In this document: piece by piece, positions 18,680-28,400 of the stretch
How the letters are laid out: the number at the start of each line of letters is the position of its first letter
Numbering within the stretch: the first letter of the stretch is position 1
From: Deltaproteobacteria bacterium
GTDB taxonomy: Bacteria; Myxococcota; Kuafuiibacteriia; Kuafuiibacteriales; Kuafuiibacteriaceae
Direction of reading: 5' to 3'
DNA: 64,000 nucleotides
NCBI GenBank assembly: GCA_020632995.1
Contig: JACKEN010000002.1
Coordinates: 558,001-622,000 of the forward strand
Program-made: the position numbers and the translations under genes
Notes under the pieces: generated by a model
What the model was told of the DNA's origin: nothing
The model's database searches: none
What the model saw: the letters and a program-made list of their open reading frames with translations, nothing else

Positions 18680-19627
18680 TCAGGCGGCGGCGGGGCGGCG
18701 CACGAAGAGCCAGCCCGCGAGGGCCGGGGTGAGCACGTAGCTGAAGCCGTGCTCGAAGAAGTGCACGAACACCAGCTGCACCAGGCTCTCGCTCTGGCTC
18801 TCGTCCTTGGCCCCGGTGAGCACGGTGCCGATGGCGGTCCACGCCACCATCACCGCGGCGGCCAGCGCGACCAGGAATACGGCCCGGGGCGGCCAGCCGC
18901 GGTGCCCGGCCGGCGGCTCCAGCCGGGCCAGGGCGAGGCAGACCCCGAGCCCGAGGGGGAGGGTCACCAGGGCGTGGGTGACCGCCTCCCGGGCCTGGTG
19001 GCCCAAGAAGCGCGGCTCGAAGAAGGGCTCGAGGGTGGGGAGGAAGACGAGGCACAGCACCCCCCACGCCACCAGCACCCGGGTGAAAGGCGCCTTGCGG
19101 ACCGGCCCGGTGTCCCCTCGCCACCAACGGTAGAGGCCCGCCGCCCACCACGCGGTGAGGACAAGGCCCAGGCGCGACAGGAGGTGGTACCGCCAGTGGG
19201 AGCCCCACTCGGGCGGCGCGCCGGGGCGGGTGTAGAGCTGGGTGAGGTTGTCCACCAGGCCCTGGGCGCCCACCTTGTGCAGGCTGCCCAGCAGGATGGC
19301 GGCGAGGGTCAGGCTCCACGCGGCGAGCAGGCCGTTCCGGGTTCCGGCGGAGACCGGCCGCGGGCCGAAGCCGTGGGCGGCCAACGCGGCGGGGATGGCG
19401 GCGGCGAGCACGAGGTCCACCCAGAGCTCTCGAGCCGCGTGGTCATAGTAGAGCAGGGTGTCGAGCAGGGTCTTGTCGCCGGACTCGTGCACGTAGCGCA
19501 GCCACGGCCAGGGCGTCCCCTCGGACCAGGCCACCGCGCCGTAGCTGAGGACGAGAAGCATGAGCGGCAGGGCGAACAGGAGCAGGCGCTCCACCGGTCC
19601 CATCCCGGCGCGGCTGGGCGTGATCAT
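18680..19627 (-). CDS. Multi-spanning membrane protein, unknown function
   Basis: 315 residues with about seven or eight hydrophobic segments (for example RLLLFALPLMLLVLSYGAVA, AVFLVALAAAVMVAWTAIG). Loops contain conserved-looking aromatic and charged positions (WGSHWRYHLLSRLG, VFVHFFEHGFSYVLTP). I recognise no family. It is upstream of and co-directional with a GT4 and a deacetylase, so a role in glycan or lipid handling is possible. The start at 19627 is divergent from a PepSY-type gene at 19710. Confidence 0.7.
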   Translation of the reverse strand: MITPSRAGMGPVERLLLFALPLMLLVLSYGAVAWSEGTPWPWLRYVHESGDKTLLDTLLYYDHAARELWVDLVLAAAIPAALAAHGFGPRPVSAGTRNGLLAAWSLTLAAILLGSLHKVGAQGLVDNLTQLYTRPGAPPEWGSHWRYHLLSRLGLVLTAWWAAGLYRWWRGDTGPVRKAPFTRVLVAWGVLCLVFLPTLEPFFEPRFLGHQAREAVTHALVTLPLGLGVCLALARLEPPAGHRGWPPRAVFLVALAAAVMVAWTAIGTVLTGAKDESQSESLVQLVFVHFFEHGFSYVLTPALAGWLFVRRPAAA

Positions 19628-19709
19628 TCTGGGGCGCGGATAGCAGGCGGGGAGGAGGAGAGTCCAGGTCGGTTGCGGTCGTTCGCGGCCGGCACTACGG
19701 TGCCGCGGA

Positions 19710-20294
19710 ATGAAGGACCTGATCCGACGCTGGCACGTGTATGCCGGCCTCATGACCTTCTGGGCCCTGATGGTGTTCGGGGCCGCGGGCATGTACGTGA
19801 CCTTTCGGGCCGACAAGCGCCTCAAGCCGGAGCCCTCCGCGGTGAAGGAGGCGTTCGAAGTGCCGGCGGGGGCCACCGACCGCCAGGTGGCCGACCTCAT
19901 GCGGGCGCGCTTCGGGTTCGGGAACACCAAGCCGGTGCCGAACTGGGTGGTGAACCGCAAGCCCGATGGCAGCCTGGTGATCCCGCTGTGGGGACCCAAC
20001 GGCTGGGTCACCGTGACCTGGCTCGAGAAGGAGAACGCCGCGCTGGTGGCACGAGACCCCTTCTCCACCGGTGAGTACATCAACCAGATGCACAGCGCCT
20101 TGCCGGTGGCCAACGGGGCGCCGCTGAAGCTGCTGTGGAGCGTCTACACCGAGCTCGCGATCTTCACGCTCCTCTTCCTCACCTGCTCCGGCGTGTACCT
20201 GTGGTTCACCTCGCGGCCCAAGCTGTGGTGGGCCCAGTGGAGCCTCGGGCTCGGCGTGGTCACCATGGTGGCCTTCTTCATCTGGGTGCGCTGA
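19710..20294 (+). CDS. PepSY-associated transmembrane protein
   Basis: 194 residues. Begins RRWHVYAGLMTFWALMVFGA, the usual first helix of PepSY-TM proteins, followed by a ~110-residue periplasmic domain and a C-terminal helix pair (LLWSVYTELAIFTLLFLTCS, then VVTMVAFFIWV). PepSY-TM proteins often accompany metal uptake or reductase systems, but none is visible here. The next gene, of similar build, starts two bases after the stop. Confidence 0.75.
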   Translation: MKDLIRRWHVYAGLMTFWALMVFGAAGMYVTFRADKRLKPEPSAVKEAFEVPAGATDRQVADLMRARFGFGNTKPVPNWVVNRKPDGSLVIPLWGPNGWVTVTWLEKENAALVARDPFSTGEYINQMHSALPVANGAPLKLLWSVYTELAIFTLLFLTCSGVYLWFTSRPKLWWAQWSLGLGVVTMVAFFIWVR

Positions 20295-20296
20295 CC

Positions 20297-20875
20297 ATGT
20301 ACGCCAAGATCCGCGACCTCCACCTCTTCTTCGGCCTCCTGGGCTCGGCCTTCCTCCTCATCTACGCGCTGAGCGCGTTCATGATGGGGCACAGCTTCCT
20401 GTTCAAGTGGGCGTACCCGAACAAGCCCAAGATGAGCAGCTTCAAGCTCGAGGCCCCGCCCTCGGACCCGAAGGCCCTGGTGGCCGCGCTCCGGGCGCAG
20501 GACAACCTGCGCGGCGACCTCTTCGAGGTGAAGACCACCTCCACCGCGGTGAGCTTCTTCGTGGAGCGCCCCGGGAGCCGCTTCGACGTGGCCTACGACG
20601 TCATGAGCCACACCGCCACCGTGGCCGCGCGCCAGGGCGGGTTCTGGTACAGCATCGACCGGATGCACCACACCGGCGGCCTCATCCACGACGAGGACAG
20701 CCTCAACGCGTGGGGCGTGCTGGTGGCGATCATGTCGGTGATCACCTGGCTCATCGGCCTCACCGGGGTCTACATGTGGTTCAAGCGCCAGAAGGAGCGC
20801 AGGGTCGGCGGCATGATCTTCGTCGCCACCTTCGTCTTCACCGGGATCCTGCTGGTGCTCGTGCGCGTCATGTGA
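20297..20875 (+). CDS. PepSY-associated transmembrane protein, second copy
   Basis: 192 residues with the same plan as its neighbour: a first helix (IRDLHLFFGLLGSAFLLIYA), a periplasmic segment, then RMHHTGGLIHDEDSLNAWG, which contains the paired histidines common in PepSY-TM proteins, and two closing helices. Two bases separate it from the upstream gene, so the pair should be co-translated and probably forms a heterodimer. Its last eight bases overlap the 3' end of the convergent flippase gene. Confidence 0.75.
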   Translation: MYAKIRDLHLFFGLLGSAFLLIYALSAFMMGHSFLFKWAYPNKPKMSSFKLEAPPSDPKALVAALRAQDNLRGDLFEVKTTSTAVSFFVERPGSRFDVAYDVMSHTATVAARQGGFWYSIDRMHHTGGLIHDEDSLNAWGVLVAIMSVITWLIGLTGVYMWFKRQKERRVGGMIFVATFVFTGILLVLVRVM

Positions 20876-22286
20876 CGCCTCTCCTCGCCCCCGCAAGCCG
20901 CTTCAGGTCACCCAGGAGCGCCCGGTCCACCAGCAGCGCCACGGCTCCACACGCGACGCCCGCCGCGATGCCGCCCAGCCACGGGTTGGGGACGAAGCGC
21001 GCGACGCCGAGGCCGGCGGCGACGCCCAGGGCCGGCCTCACCACCACCGACAGGAACGGGATGGCCCCGATCTCGCGCTGGGCGTGGCGCTGGGCCACTC
21101 CCCACACCACAAGCGTGGCGCCCACGTTGGTGAGGGCCGCGCCCTCCACGCCCCAGGTGGGGATGAGCGCGCCACCCAGGATCGCGGTGGCCACCGCGCC
21201 GATGATCTGGGCGAAGAGCACGTAGCGCTGCTGGCCCGCCGCCACCAGGGACCACCGCGCGTGGCCGGAGACCAGGGTGAGGGGCAGGCCCCAGATCATG
21301 ATGGCGAGCGGCCGCCCGGCGGCGCGGAAGTCCTCGCCGAAGACAAGGGCGCAGGTGGCCTCGGCGGTGACGGTGAGGCCCAGGGCCACGAGCGTCCCGC
21401 CCCAGGCCGACAGGCGCAGGCTGGCCTGCACGGTCTCGAAGTAGGCCTCCTTCGACTCACGCAACAGGCGCGCGAAGGTCGGGAAGAGGTTGAAGTGGTA
21501 GACCATGCTGAAGGTGGACAGCGAGACGTAGATCCGGTTGGCGGAGCCGAACCAGGCCAGCTGGGTGGAGGCCCAGAAGGTGGCGATGAGGAAGGTGGGC
21601 GTCTGCTGGTTGAAGGCCCAGATCATCTGGCCGAGGCCCACGCTGGAGGCCTCCCGGAACAGGTGCCGCAAGGGCTCCTTCGGCCAGGCCAGGCCGATCG
21701 GGATCCTCGCCCGGCGCTGGTGGAAGAGGAAGTACCCCGCCATCACCGCCGCCGCGCCGGCCTCCGCCATCCCTACCCGCAAGACGTCCTGCTCGTGGTG
21801 CACGACGAGGAGCACGGTGGCCGCGAACACCGTCATCCGGATGAGCTGGGCGGAGGCCACCACCCGCATCCGCTCCAGGCCCTGAAAGAGCCAGCGCTGG
21901 TCGAAGATGAAGAAGAGCAGGCTCAACGAGAAGAGCCCGACGAGCTGCACCGTCTCCCACGGCTGGCCCATCAACAGCGGGGCCACCGTCATCGCCGGCA
22001 CGCCGATGATCGCGAGGAGGAGCCGGGCGGAGGGGATCCACACCGCGTGCTCCCGCGCCGACTCGGGTGAGCGCGCGGTCTCGCGGGCCCCCATGGTGCC
22101 GAGGCCGAAGTCCACCATGAGCGAGAAGAACACCGCGAAGCCGGCGGCCAGCTCCACCGCGCCGTAGCCCTCGGTGCTCAACGTGCGGGCCAGGTAGGCG
22201 AAGGCGACGAAGCCCGCCACCTTGCCGAGGCTCTCGCCGCCGGAGAGCAGGACGAAGTCCACCAGGGTCCTGCGGGCCGCGGCCAT
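20868..22286 (-). CDS. Lipopolysaccharide/polysaccharide flippase (MATE/MVF-type)
   Basis: 472 residues, about 12-14 membrane helices. The opening (LLSGGESLGKVAGFVAFAYL) and the middle (RVVASAQLIRMTVFAATVLL) match Wzx-type oligosaccharide flippases, which move lipid-linked repeat units across the inner membrane. The ATG at 22286 gives MAAARRTLVDFVLL; upstream codons are not convincing. It is divergent from the GT-C transferase gene at 22382, and both would act on the same kind of membrane-bound sugar intermediates. Confidence 0.85.
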   Translation of the reverse strand: MAAARRTLVDFVLLSGGESLGKVAGFVAFAYLARTLSTEGYGAVELAAGFAVFFSLMVDFGLGTMGARETARSPESAREHAVWIPSARLLLAIIGVPAMTVAPLLMGQPWETVQLVGLFSLSLLFFIFDQRWLFQGLERMRVVASAQLIRMTVFAATVLLVVHHEQDVLRVGMAEAGAAAVMAGYFLFHQRRARIPIGLAWPKEPLRHLFREASSVGLGQMIWAFNQQTPTFLIATFWASTQLAWFGSANRIYVSLSTFSMVYHFNLFPTFARLLRESKEAYFETVQASLRLSAWGGTLVALGLTVTAEATCALVFGEDFRAAGRPLAIMIWGLPLTLVSGHARWSLVAAGQQRYVLFAQIIGAVATAILGGALIPTWGVEGAALTNVGATLVVWGVAQRHAQREIGAIPFLSVVVRPALGVAAGLGVARFVPNPWLGGIAAGVACGAVALLVDRALLGDLKRLAGARRGVT

Positions 22287-22381
22287 GCCGCCCTGTTGTG
22301 GCAGCCCTGCCGCGGAAGGGCAATGTTCCCCGCGTTGACCCCCACTCCGGATCGGGGCAAGCATCGGCCCGCGCCGCTCCC

Positions 22382-23998
22382 ATGATGGCCTCTCCCCATG
22401 CCGACGCCTGGTCCCTGGACCACCGCCCCGGGCTCCGCCGCGCCCTGGTGGCGCTGATCTTCATCCTCGGGGCCCTCCCGAAGCTGATCTACCTCTACAG
22501 CCACGGCGCGCTGTGGGGTGACGAGGCGGCGCTCGCGATGAACATCGGGCCGCGGGGGTTCCTCGAGCTGGGGCGGCCCTTCGTCTATCTCCAGGTGTGC
22601 CCGTGGGGGGCGATGGCGGGGATCAAGGCGCTGACCCTGATCCTCGGCACCGGCGAGGTGGGCTACCGCGCCTTCCCGACCCTCGCCGCGCTGGTGGCCA
22701 TCGCCTTCACCTACCCCCTGGGCGCGCGCATCCACAGCCGCGAGGCGGGCCTGGTCGCGATGTTCCTCACCGGCCTCGGCTACTGGCTCACCCACTACTC
22801 GGCCGAGCTCAAGCCCTACTCCCTCGACGCGACCGCGGCGGTGATCCTGCTCCTGTTGGCGGCGCGCGCCCTGTCGGCCCCCGATGACAAGCGGGCCTTC
22901 ATCGGCCTGTTCCTCGGTGGCCTCGTCGCGGCGTGGAGCTCGATCACCAGCCTCTTCGTCCTCGCCGGCGTGGGCACCGCCCTGGCCTTCGACGCATTGA
23001 AGGAGCGCCGGGGCATGAAGCGGCTCCTCACCGTCGGCGCGGTCGGGGTGGCCTGGGTGGTGGCCTTCGGGGTGCACTACCAGGCCTACCTGGTGCGGAG
23101 CGCGGTCGCCTCCGACAAGAAGGCGGTGGCGTTCTGGAACGACGGGTTCGCGCCGTTCCCCCCCACGTCACTGGCCGAGCTGCGCTGGTACCCCGGCAAG
23201 TTCTTCTACGCCTTCGTGGGCCCGGGCGGGCTCGGCCTGCGCTACCTGGCGGGGCTCGTGTTCCTGTACGGCCTGTACCTGCTCTACAAGAAGGGCAAGC
23301 TGACCTTCGTGGTGCTCCTGGTGAGCCCGCTCGTCTACGTGCTCCTGGCCTCGATGGTGAAGCGCTACCCCATGCTCGGGCGGCTGGTGCTCTTCATGAT
23401 CCCGTCCCTGGTGGTGCCCATCGGGGTGGTGGTGGCGGAGGCCCTGGGGCACGCAAAGAAGGCGGTGCGGGTGGCCGCCCTGGCCCTCCCCATCCTCCTC
23501 GTGGTGCCGACCCTGGGTCAGACCTGGGCCCGGGTGAAGCCGCAACCCGGCCTGCGCGACATGCGCCACGTGATGCAGCAGATCGCGGCCGGCTACCGGC
23601 CGGGCGACGTGATCTACATGGCGGGCGGAGGCTACGCGACGATCTTCGACTTCTACGCCGAGCAATACGGCCTGCCGAAGGTCTACGTGGGGGTCGACAA
23701 CCTGCGGCACTACGACGAGGACAAGAACTTCCCGCACCTCGTGGAGGTGCCGCCCCTCGTGTTCGGCAAGCCCCGGGTGTGGTTCATGGGCTCGACCATC
23801 TGGAGCGAGGCCGACCCCAAGCTGGCGTTCCGCAGCCCCGAGGACCCGGCCGCGTTCCTCTCGCGCTTCTTCGCCAAGCACGGGGGGCGCAAGCTATCTT
23901 CCTTCCCCGCCCACGACATGGTGCTGGAGCTGTGGGACATGAGCGCCGCCGTCACCCCGGAGGGCAAGGCGGCGATCGAGAACCCGCGCCCCGAGTAG
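22382..23998 (+). CDS. GT-C type glycosyltransferase (GT39/ArnT-like)
   Basis: 538 residues with about 10-12 membrane helices and a soluble C-terminal domain. The first external loop carries GALWGDEAALAMNIG; the DE pair is the usual catalytic site of polyprenyl-phosphate-dependent GT-C enzymes. The C-terminal part (about residues 390-530, RPGDVIYMAGGGYATIFDFY) resembles the periplasmic domain of such enzymes. Two ATGs (22382, 22385) fit. The stop is one base from the convergent GT4 gene. Confidence 0.8.
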   Translation: MMASPHADAWSLDHRPGLRRALVALIFILGALPKLIYLYSHGALWGDEAALAMNIGPRGFLELGRPFVYLQVCPWGAMAGIKALTLILGTGEVGYRAFPTLAALVAIAFTYPLGARIHSREAGLVAMFLTGLGYWLTHYSAELKPYSLDATAAVILLLLAARALSAPDDKRAFIGLFLGGLVAAWSSITSLFVLAGVGTALAFDALKERRGMKRLLTVGAVGVAWVVAFGVHYQAYLVRSAVASDKKAVAFWNDGFAPFPPTSLAELRWYPGKFFYAFVGPGGLGLRYLAGLVFLYGLYLLYKKGKLTFVVLLVSPLVYVLLASMVKRYPMLGRLVLFMIPSLVVPIGVVVAEALGHAKKAVRVAALALPILLVVPTLGQTWARVKPQPGLRDMRHVMQQIAAGYRPGDVIYMAGGGYATIFDFYAEQYGLPKVYVGVDNLRHYDEDKNFPHLVEVPPLVFGKPRVWFMGSTIWSEADPKLAFRSPEDPAAFLSRFFAKHGGRKLSSFPAHDMVLELWDMSAAVTPEGKAAIENPRPE

Positions 23999-23999
23999 G

Positions 24000-25184
24000 C
24001 TACCGGGCGCCCGCGCACTTCCAGAACGAGACCTCGGCCAGCTCCGCGCCCTTGTCCCAGGTGAAGCTGGCCGCGCGGGGCACCGCCCGCGCCTTCAGGG
24101 TGCGCTGGAGCTTCTCGTCCTCGAGGAAGCGGAGCATGACGGTGGCCATCGCCCACGGCGACTCGGGGTCGAAGTAGAGCCCGGCGTCGCCGATCACCTC
24201 GGGGAGGCTGCCGCGGCGGCTCGCGAGCACCGGGATGCCGCAGGCCATCGCCTCGACCGCGGGGAGCCCGAAGCCCTCCCAGAGCGACGGGAACACCAGC
24301 GCGGTGGCCGCGTTGAGGAGCGAGACGAGGTCCTCGTCGGAGGTGTAGCCGGTGAAGTGGACGTTGGTCTTGAGCTCCGGCGTATTCTCTACGAACGCCT
24401 TGAGCTCCGGCACGTTGTCCCAGAAGCCCTTGCCCGAGGTGTCACCCACGATGGCCACGTGGAGGTCGGCGCGGCGGCTGAGGACGTCGGGGAGCGCCTT
24501 CAGCATGCCGAGCAGGTTCTTGTGGGGGTTCATGCCGCCCACGTAGACGAAGAGGGTGGCGTCGGGCGGGATGCCGTAGCGGGCCCGGATCTCGGTGGTG
24601 CGGGCCTCGTCGCTCAGCACCTTGAACATCGGGTCGGCGGCCTCGGTGACCACGTCGATGCGGCCGCGCGGGATGCGGAGGATCATCTCGAGGTCCCGGG
24701 CCGAGGCCTCGGACACCGTCATCGCGCGGGTGGTCTGCAGGCGGGCGAGCGCGGTCTTGGCCTGCCAGAGGCGGTGGTTGAGCTTGGTGGGGAAGAGCAG
24801 GTCCGGGAACCGCTCGGCCGTGGTGTCGTGGTAGCAGATGACCCGCGGCACCCGGGTGAGGATGGGGAAGTAGGAATACACCGCGGGGAAGTAGAAGACG
24901 TCGAACTTCGCTCGGCTCACCGCGATCCCCAGCCGCACGAGGTAGTCGGGGGAGCGGGAGCTCTTGCCCACCGCAGACTCGTTCAGGTTTCGCCGGGTGG
25001 ACGCGGTCAAGACCTCGACCCCGGGCGGGAGGTCGTCGGTGGGATCCTGGTCGAAGACCAGGGTGTAGCGGATGCCGCTGTCCCGCGCCGCGAGGGCCCG
25101 GACGAGCTCCCGGGTGAAGCGCCCGAAGCCCCGGTCGTTCCGCCAGGTGGTGGCATCGATGCCGACATGGAGGGGGCGGGGCAT
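24000..25184 (-). CDS. Glycosyltransferase family 4 (mannosyltransferase-like)
   Basis: 394 residues, GT-B fold. MPRPLHVGIDATTWRNDRGF is the typical N-terminus, FVYVGGMNPHKNLLGMLKAL marks the start of the donor domain, and FPSLWEGFGLPAVEAMACG carries the EX7E motif. Family members transfer mannose or related sugars from nucleotide donors. The ATG at 25184 is chosen because upstream codons have no homology-like sequence. Divergent from the trypsin/lectin gene across 227 bases (25185-25411), in which I see no strong site. Confidence 0.88.
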   Translation of the reverse strand: MPRPLHVGIDATTWRNDRGFGRFTRELVRALAARDSGIRYTLVFDQDPTDDLPPGVEVLTASTRRNLNESAVGKSSRSPDYLVRLGIAVSRAKFDVFYFPAVYSYFPILTRVPRVICYHDTTAERFPDLLFPTKLNHRLWQAKTALARLQTTRAMTVSEASARDLEMILRIPRGRIDVVTEAADPMFKVLSDEARTTEIRARYGIPPDATLFVYVGGMNPHKNLLGMLKALPDVLSRRADLHVAIVGDTSGKGFWDNVPELKAFVENTPELKTNVHFTGYTSDEDLVSLLNAATALVFPSLWEGFGLPAVEAMACGIPVLASRRGSLPEVIGDAGLYFDPESPWAMATVMLRFLEDEKLQRTLKARAVPRAASFTWDKGAELAEVSFWKCAGAR

Positions 25185-25411
25185 GTTCCGACCTGTCTCT
25201 CCTGCCCCTGGAAGCGATGTCAAGGCGCGGCGCGCAAACCCGGTCCGGACGCAAGCGGACCTGCTTGGAGCGAGGCGGCAGGGGATCCGCGGACCCACAC
25301 CGGCTCAGCCCGAGACCCGCTCGGGCCCCGGGCGACGATCCGTCCCGCTCCGCTCCGCCCGCGGCGCGTGAACACTGGGCGGGTCGGGGTCGAGTAGGGT
25401 ACTACAGCGGC

Positions 25412-28400
25412 ATGGGTTCACGCCGGGTCTCTCTCATCGCGGGCGCCGCCCTCCTGGCCGCGGCGTGCGCCCCCGAGGCGCCCGCGCGGCTTCCGGTGGC
25501 CCCCGATCACCACGCGTCCACCTCCGCCATCGTGAACGGGGATCTGGAGGCAGGCCATCCTGCGGTCGGAGCGCTCGTGAGCTGGCTGCCGGAGCGCGAC
25601 CCCACCGGGGCCTTCTGCACCGGCACCCTCATCGACCCGCGCTGGGTGCTCACCGCCGCCCACTGCCTGGCCGGCGCGGCCAGCCACCTGCCGAGCAGCG
25701 TGCCGCCCTCGGACACCGGCTACGTCCACTTCTTCATCGGCACCGAGACCAGCAGCCCGGCCGCGGCCCGCCTCGTGCCGGCCAGCCGGCTGATCATCCA
25801 CCCCCTCTACACCTCCCCCGGCGGCGATCGGCCCTACGACGTGGCCCTCATGGAGCTGGCCGAGCCGGTGACCGACGTGGAGCCGGTGCCGATCTTCCGC
25901 GGCCCGCTCGAGGAGCGCCTCGGCACCGACCTGCTCTACGTGGGCTTCGGCGCGACCAGCTCGGACGGCGACGGCTCGGGCACGAAGCGCTCGACCACCC
26001 TGCGGCTCCTGTCGACCACCAAGGTCATCTACGTGAGCCAGCAGATCGGGGGCGGGGTGTGCTTCGGCGACTCCGGCGGGCCGGCCCTGATGGACGTGGA
26101 CGGGCACCTCGAGACGGTGGGGGTCAACAGCACCGTGTTCGGCGACCCGTCTTGCGAGGAGTACTCCACCCAGATGCGCGTCGACGCCTTCCAGACGTGG
26201 ATCGACACCGTGATGGGCGTGAACCAGGGCTGCCTGGATGACGCGACCCTCTGCGAGTGCGACGGCGTCTGTGGGGCGGACGGGGTGTGTGACAACGCGG
26301 CCTGCGGTTGGGCGACCTGCGGCGAGATCACCACCTGCATCCGCTTCTGCCTGACCTCGGAGTGCGTGGTGCGGTGCTTCCTCGGCGCCTCGGCCGAGGC
26401 CAACTACCTGTACAACGAGCTGGCCGACTGCGCCCAGACCAACTGCGAGGGCGAAGGCCAGGCCTGCCTCGAGAGCGAGTGCCGGCGGGAGCTGACCGCC
26501 TGCGAGGTGGGGCTCGGTGAGGTCACCGGCGAGGCGGGCTGCGACGCGCTCTTCCGCTGCGAGCGCGCCTGCCCGACCGACGACCTGGCCTGCCAGGACG
26601 CCTGCTACTTCCAGGGCACCCTCGACGCGCAGGCGGAGCTGGACAGCATCAGCAGCTGCGCCGCCGCGGCCTGTGAGACCTCCTCGGACCCCGAGGCCTG
26701 CGTGGCCTCGGCGTGCCGGGCGCCGCTCGTCCGCTGCCTCCCCGACGAGGACTGCCGCCTGGTGGGCGGCTCCTGCCCCGAAGGGCAGGCCTGCTTGCCG
26801 GAGGCCTGGGCTGCCACGTACTGCCTGCCCACCGAGGGCCTCGCGGTCGGGGCGGCGTGCACCCCGGGGGCCGCCGCCTGCGTGGACGGGGCGCTGTGCG
26901 TGGACGAGGGGGCGGGCGGGCTCTGCCGAGAGGTCTGCACCCAGGCCTCCGACTGCGAGGACCAGTTCGGGCCCTGTGAGGCGTCCACCGCCACCGGGCT
27001 GCCATTCTCGGTCGGCCTGTGCAGCCTGACCTGCCCCGACGCGGATGGGGACGGGTCGTGCGACGCGGACGACTGCGCGCCCTGGGACCCCGAGATCCAC
27101 CCGGGGGCGGAGGAGGTCTGTGACGCCCTCCAGGTCGACGAGGACTGCGACGGGGACCGCAACGAGGGTTGCACCACCCCGGTCACCCGCGTCCCCGACG
27201 ACGGCGGCTGCACCTGTCTGCGGCCCCGCGACGAGGTGCCCTGGGGCTGGGCGGTCCTCGGGCTTGGCGTGTTGGCGTTCTCGCGCCGCCGTCGGCTGGG
27301 CGCGGCCGCCCTCGCCTTGCTCCTCGTCGCCTGCGGGGGCGAGGGGACCGCGCCGCTCACCGACGCAGGGGTGGACGCGGGCTTCGCGGACGCGACGCCG
27401 CCCCCGCCACCCACCGTGTTCGACATCCAGCAGGGGGCGGTGGCGCCCGGGACCACGGTGACCCTCGAGGGGGTGACGGTCAGCTCGCCGTCGAGCGTGG
27501 CGGGCTTCTTCATCAGCGATGGCACCGCGGAGGCCTTCAGCGGGCTGTGGGTGCAGCTCCAGTTGACGTCCAGCACCGCGCTCGATCTCACCGAGGGGCA
27601 GGGGGTCATCATCACCGGCGAGGTCGCGGAGCGGGCCTTCGACCCCGAGGCACCCGACGACGCGGTACACACCCGCACCGAGCTGGTGGTGACCTCGGCC
27701 GATGACGTGGTCGCGGCCGAGGGCCCGGCCCTGCCGGAGCCGGTGGCCCTGACCGCCCTCGCTCTCGCCCTGCCCGACGTGGCGGAGCTCTACGAGGGGG
27801 TGGTGGTGACGCTGCCGGCGTCGGAGGTCACCGGCCGCGACCTCGAGGCCGAGGACCTCGAGGTGGACGGCCTGGTCCGGGTGCACGGCCTCTTCGTCGA
27901 CCTCGACTTCGGGTGGCTCGAGCCGGGGACCCGCTTCGACCGGGTGACGGGCCCCTTGCACTTCGACGGCGTCGGCTACGCGGTGCTCCCGCGGGGCACG
28001 ATGGATCTGCCGCTGTCGGCCCCCGAGCTGCAAGGCTGCTTGCCGGTCGACGGCTACACCCTCTGCCTCACCGCTCGCACCTGGACCTTCGCCCGCGCGC
28101 ACTGCGCCCGGCAGGGGGGCCGGCTGGTGATCCTCGAGACGCCGGAGGAGAACGACGCGGTGAGCGCGATGGTCCGAACGTGGACCGATCGCCCGTTCTG
28201 GATCGGGCTCAGCGACCGCGAGGAGGAGGGGGTCTGGCGTTGGAACGACGGCAGCGAGCCGGCCTATTCGGCCTGGGCGCCGAACGAGCCCAACGACTAC
28301 GCCAGCGCGGAGGACTGCGGGCACAGCAACTTCGGTGACGTGGCGCGCTGGAACGACGCGAACTGCGGGAGCCGCGGGCCCTACGTGTGCGAGTTCCCGG

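Noticed and set aside
27260..27340. Splitting the protease/lectin ORF into two genes
   Set aside because: No stop codon exists between the tail and the second signal peptide in the used frame. An internal GTG/TTG start is possible, but it would not end the first protein.
25418..28324. 968-codon minus-strand frame
   Set aside because: Antisense to the protease/lectin gene, whose catalytic triad and lectin motifs prove the plus strand.
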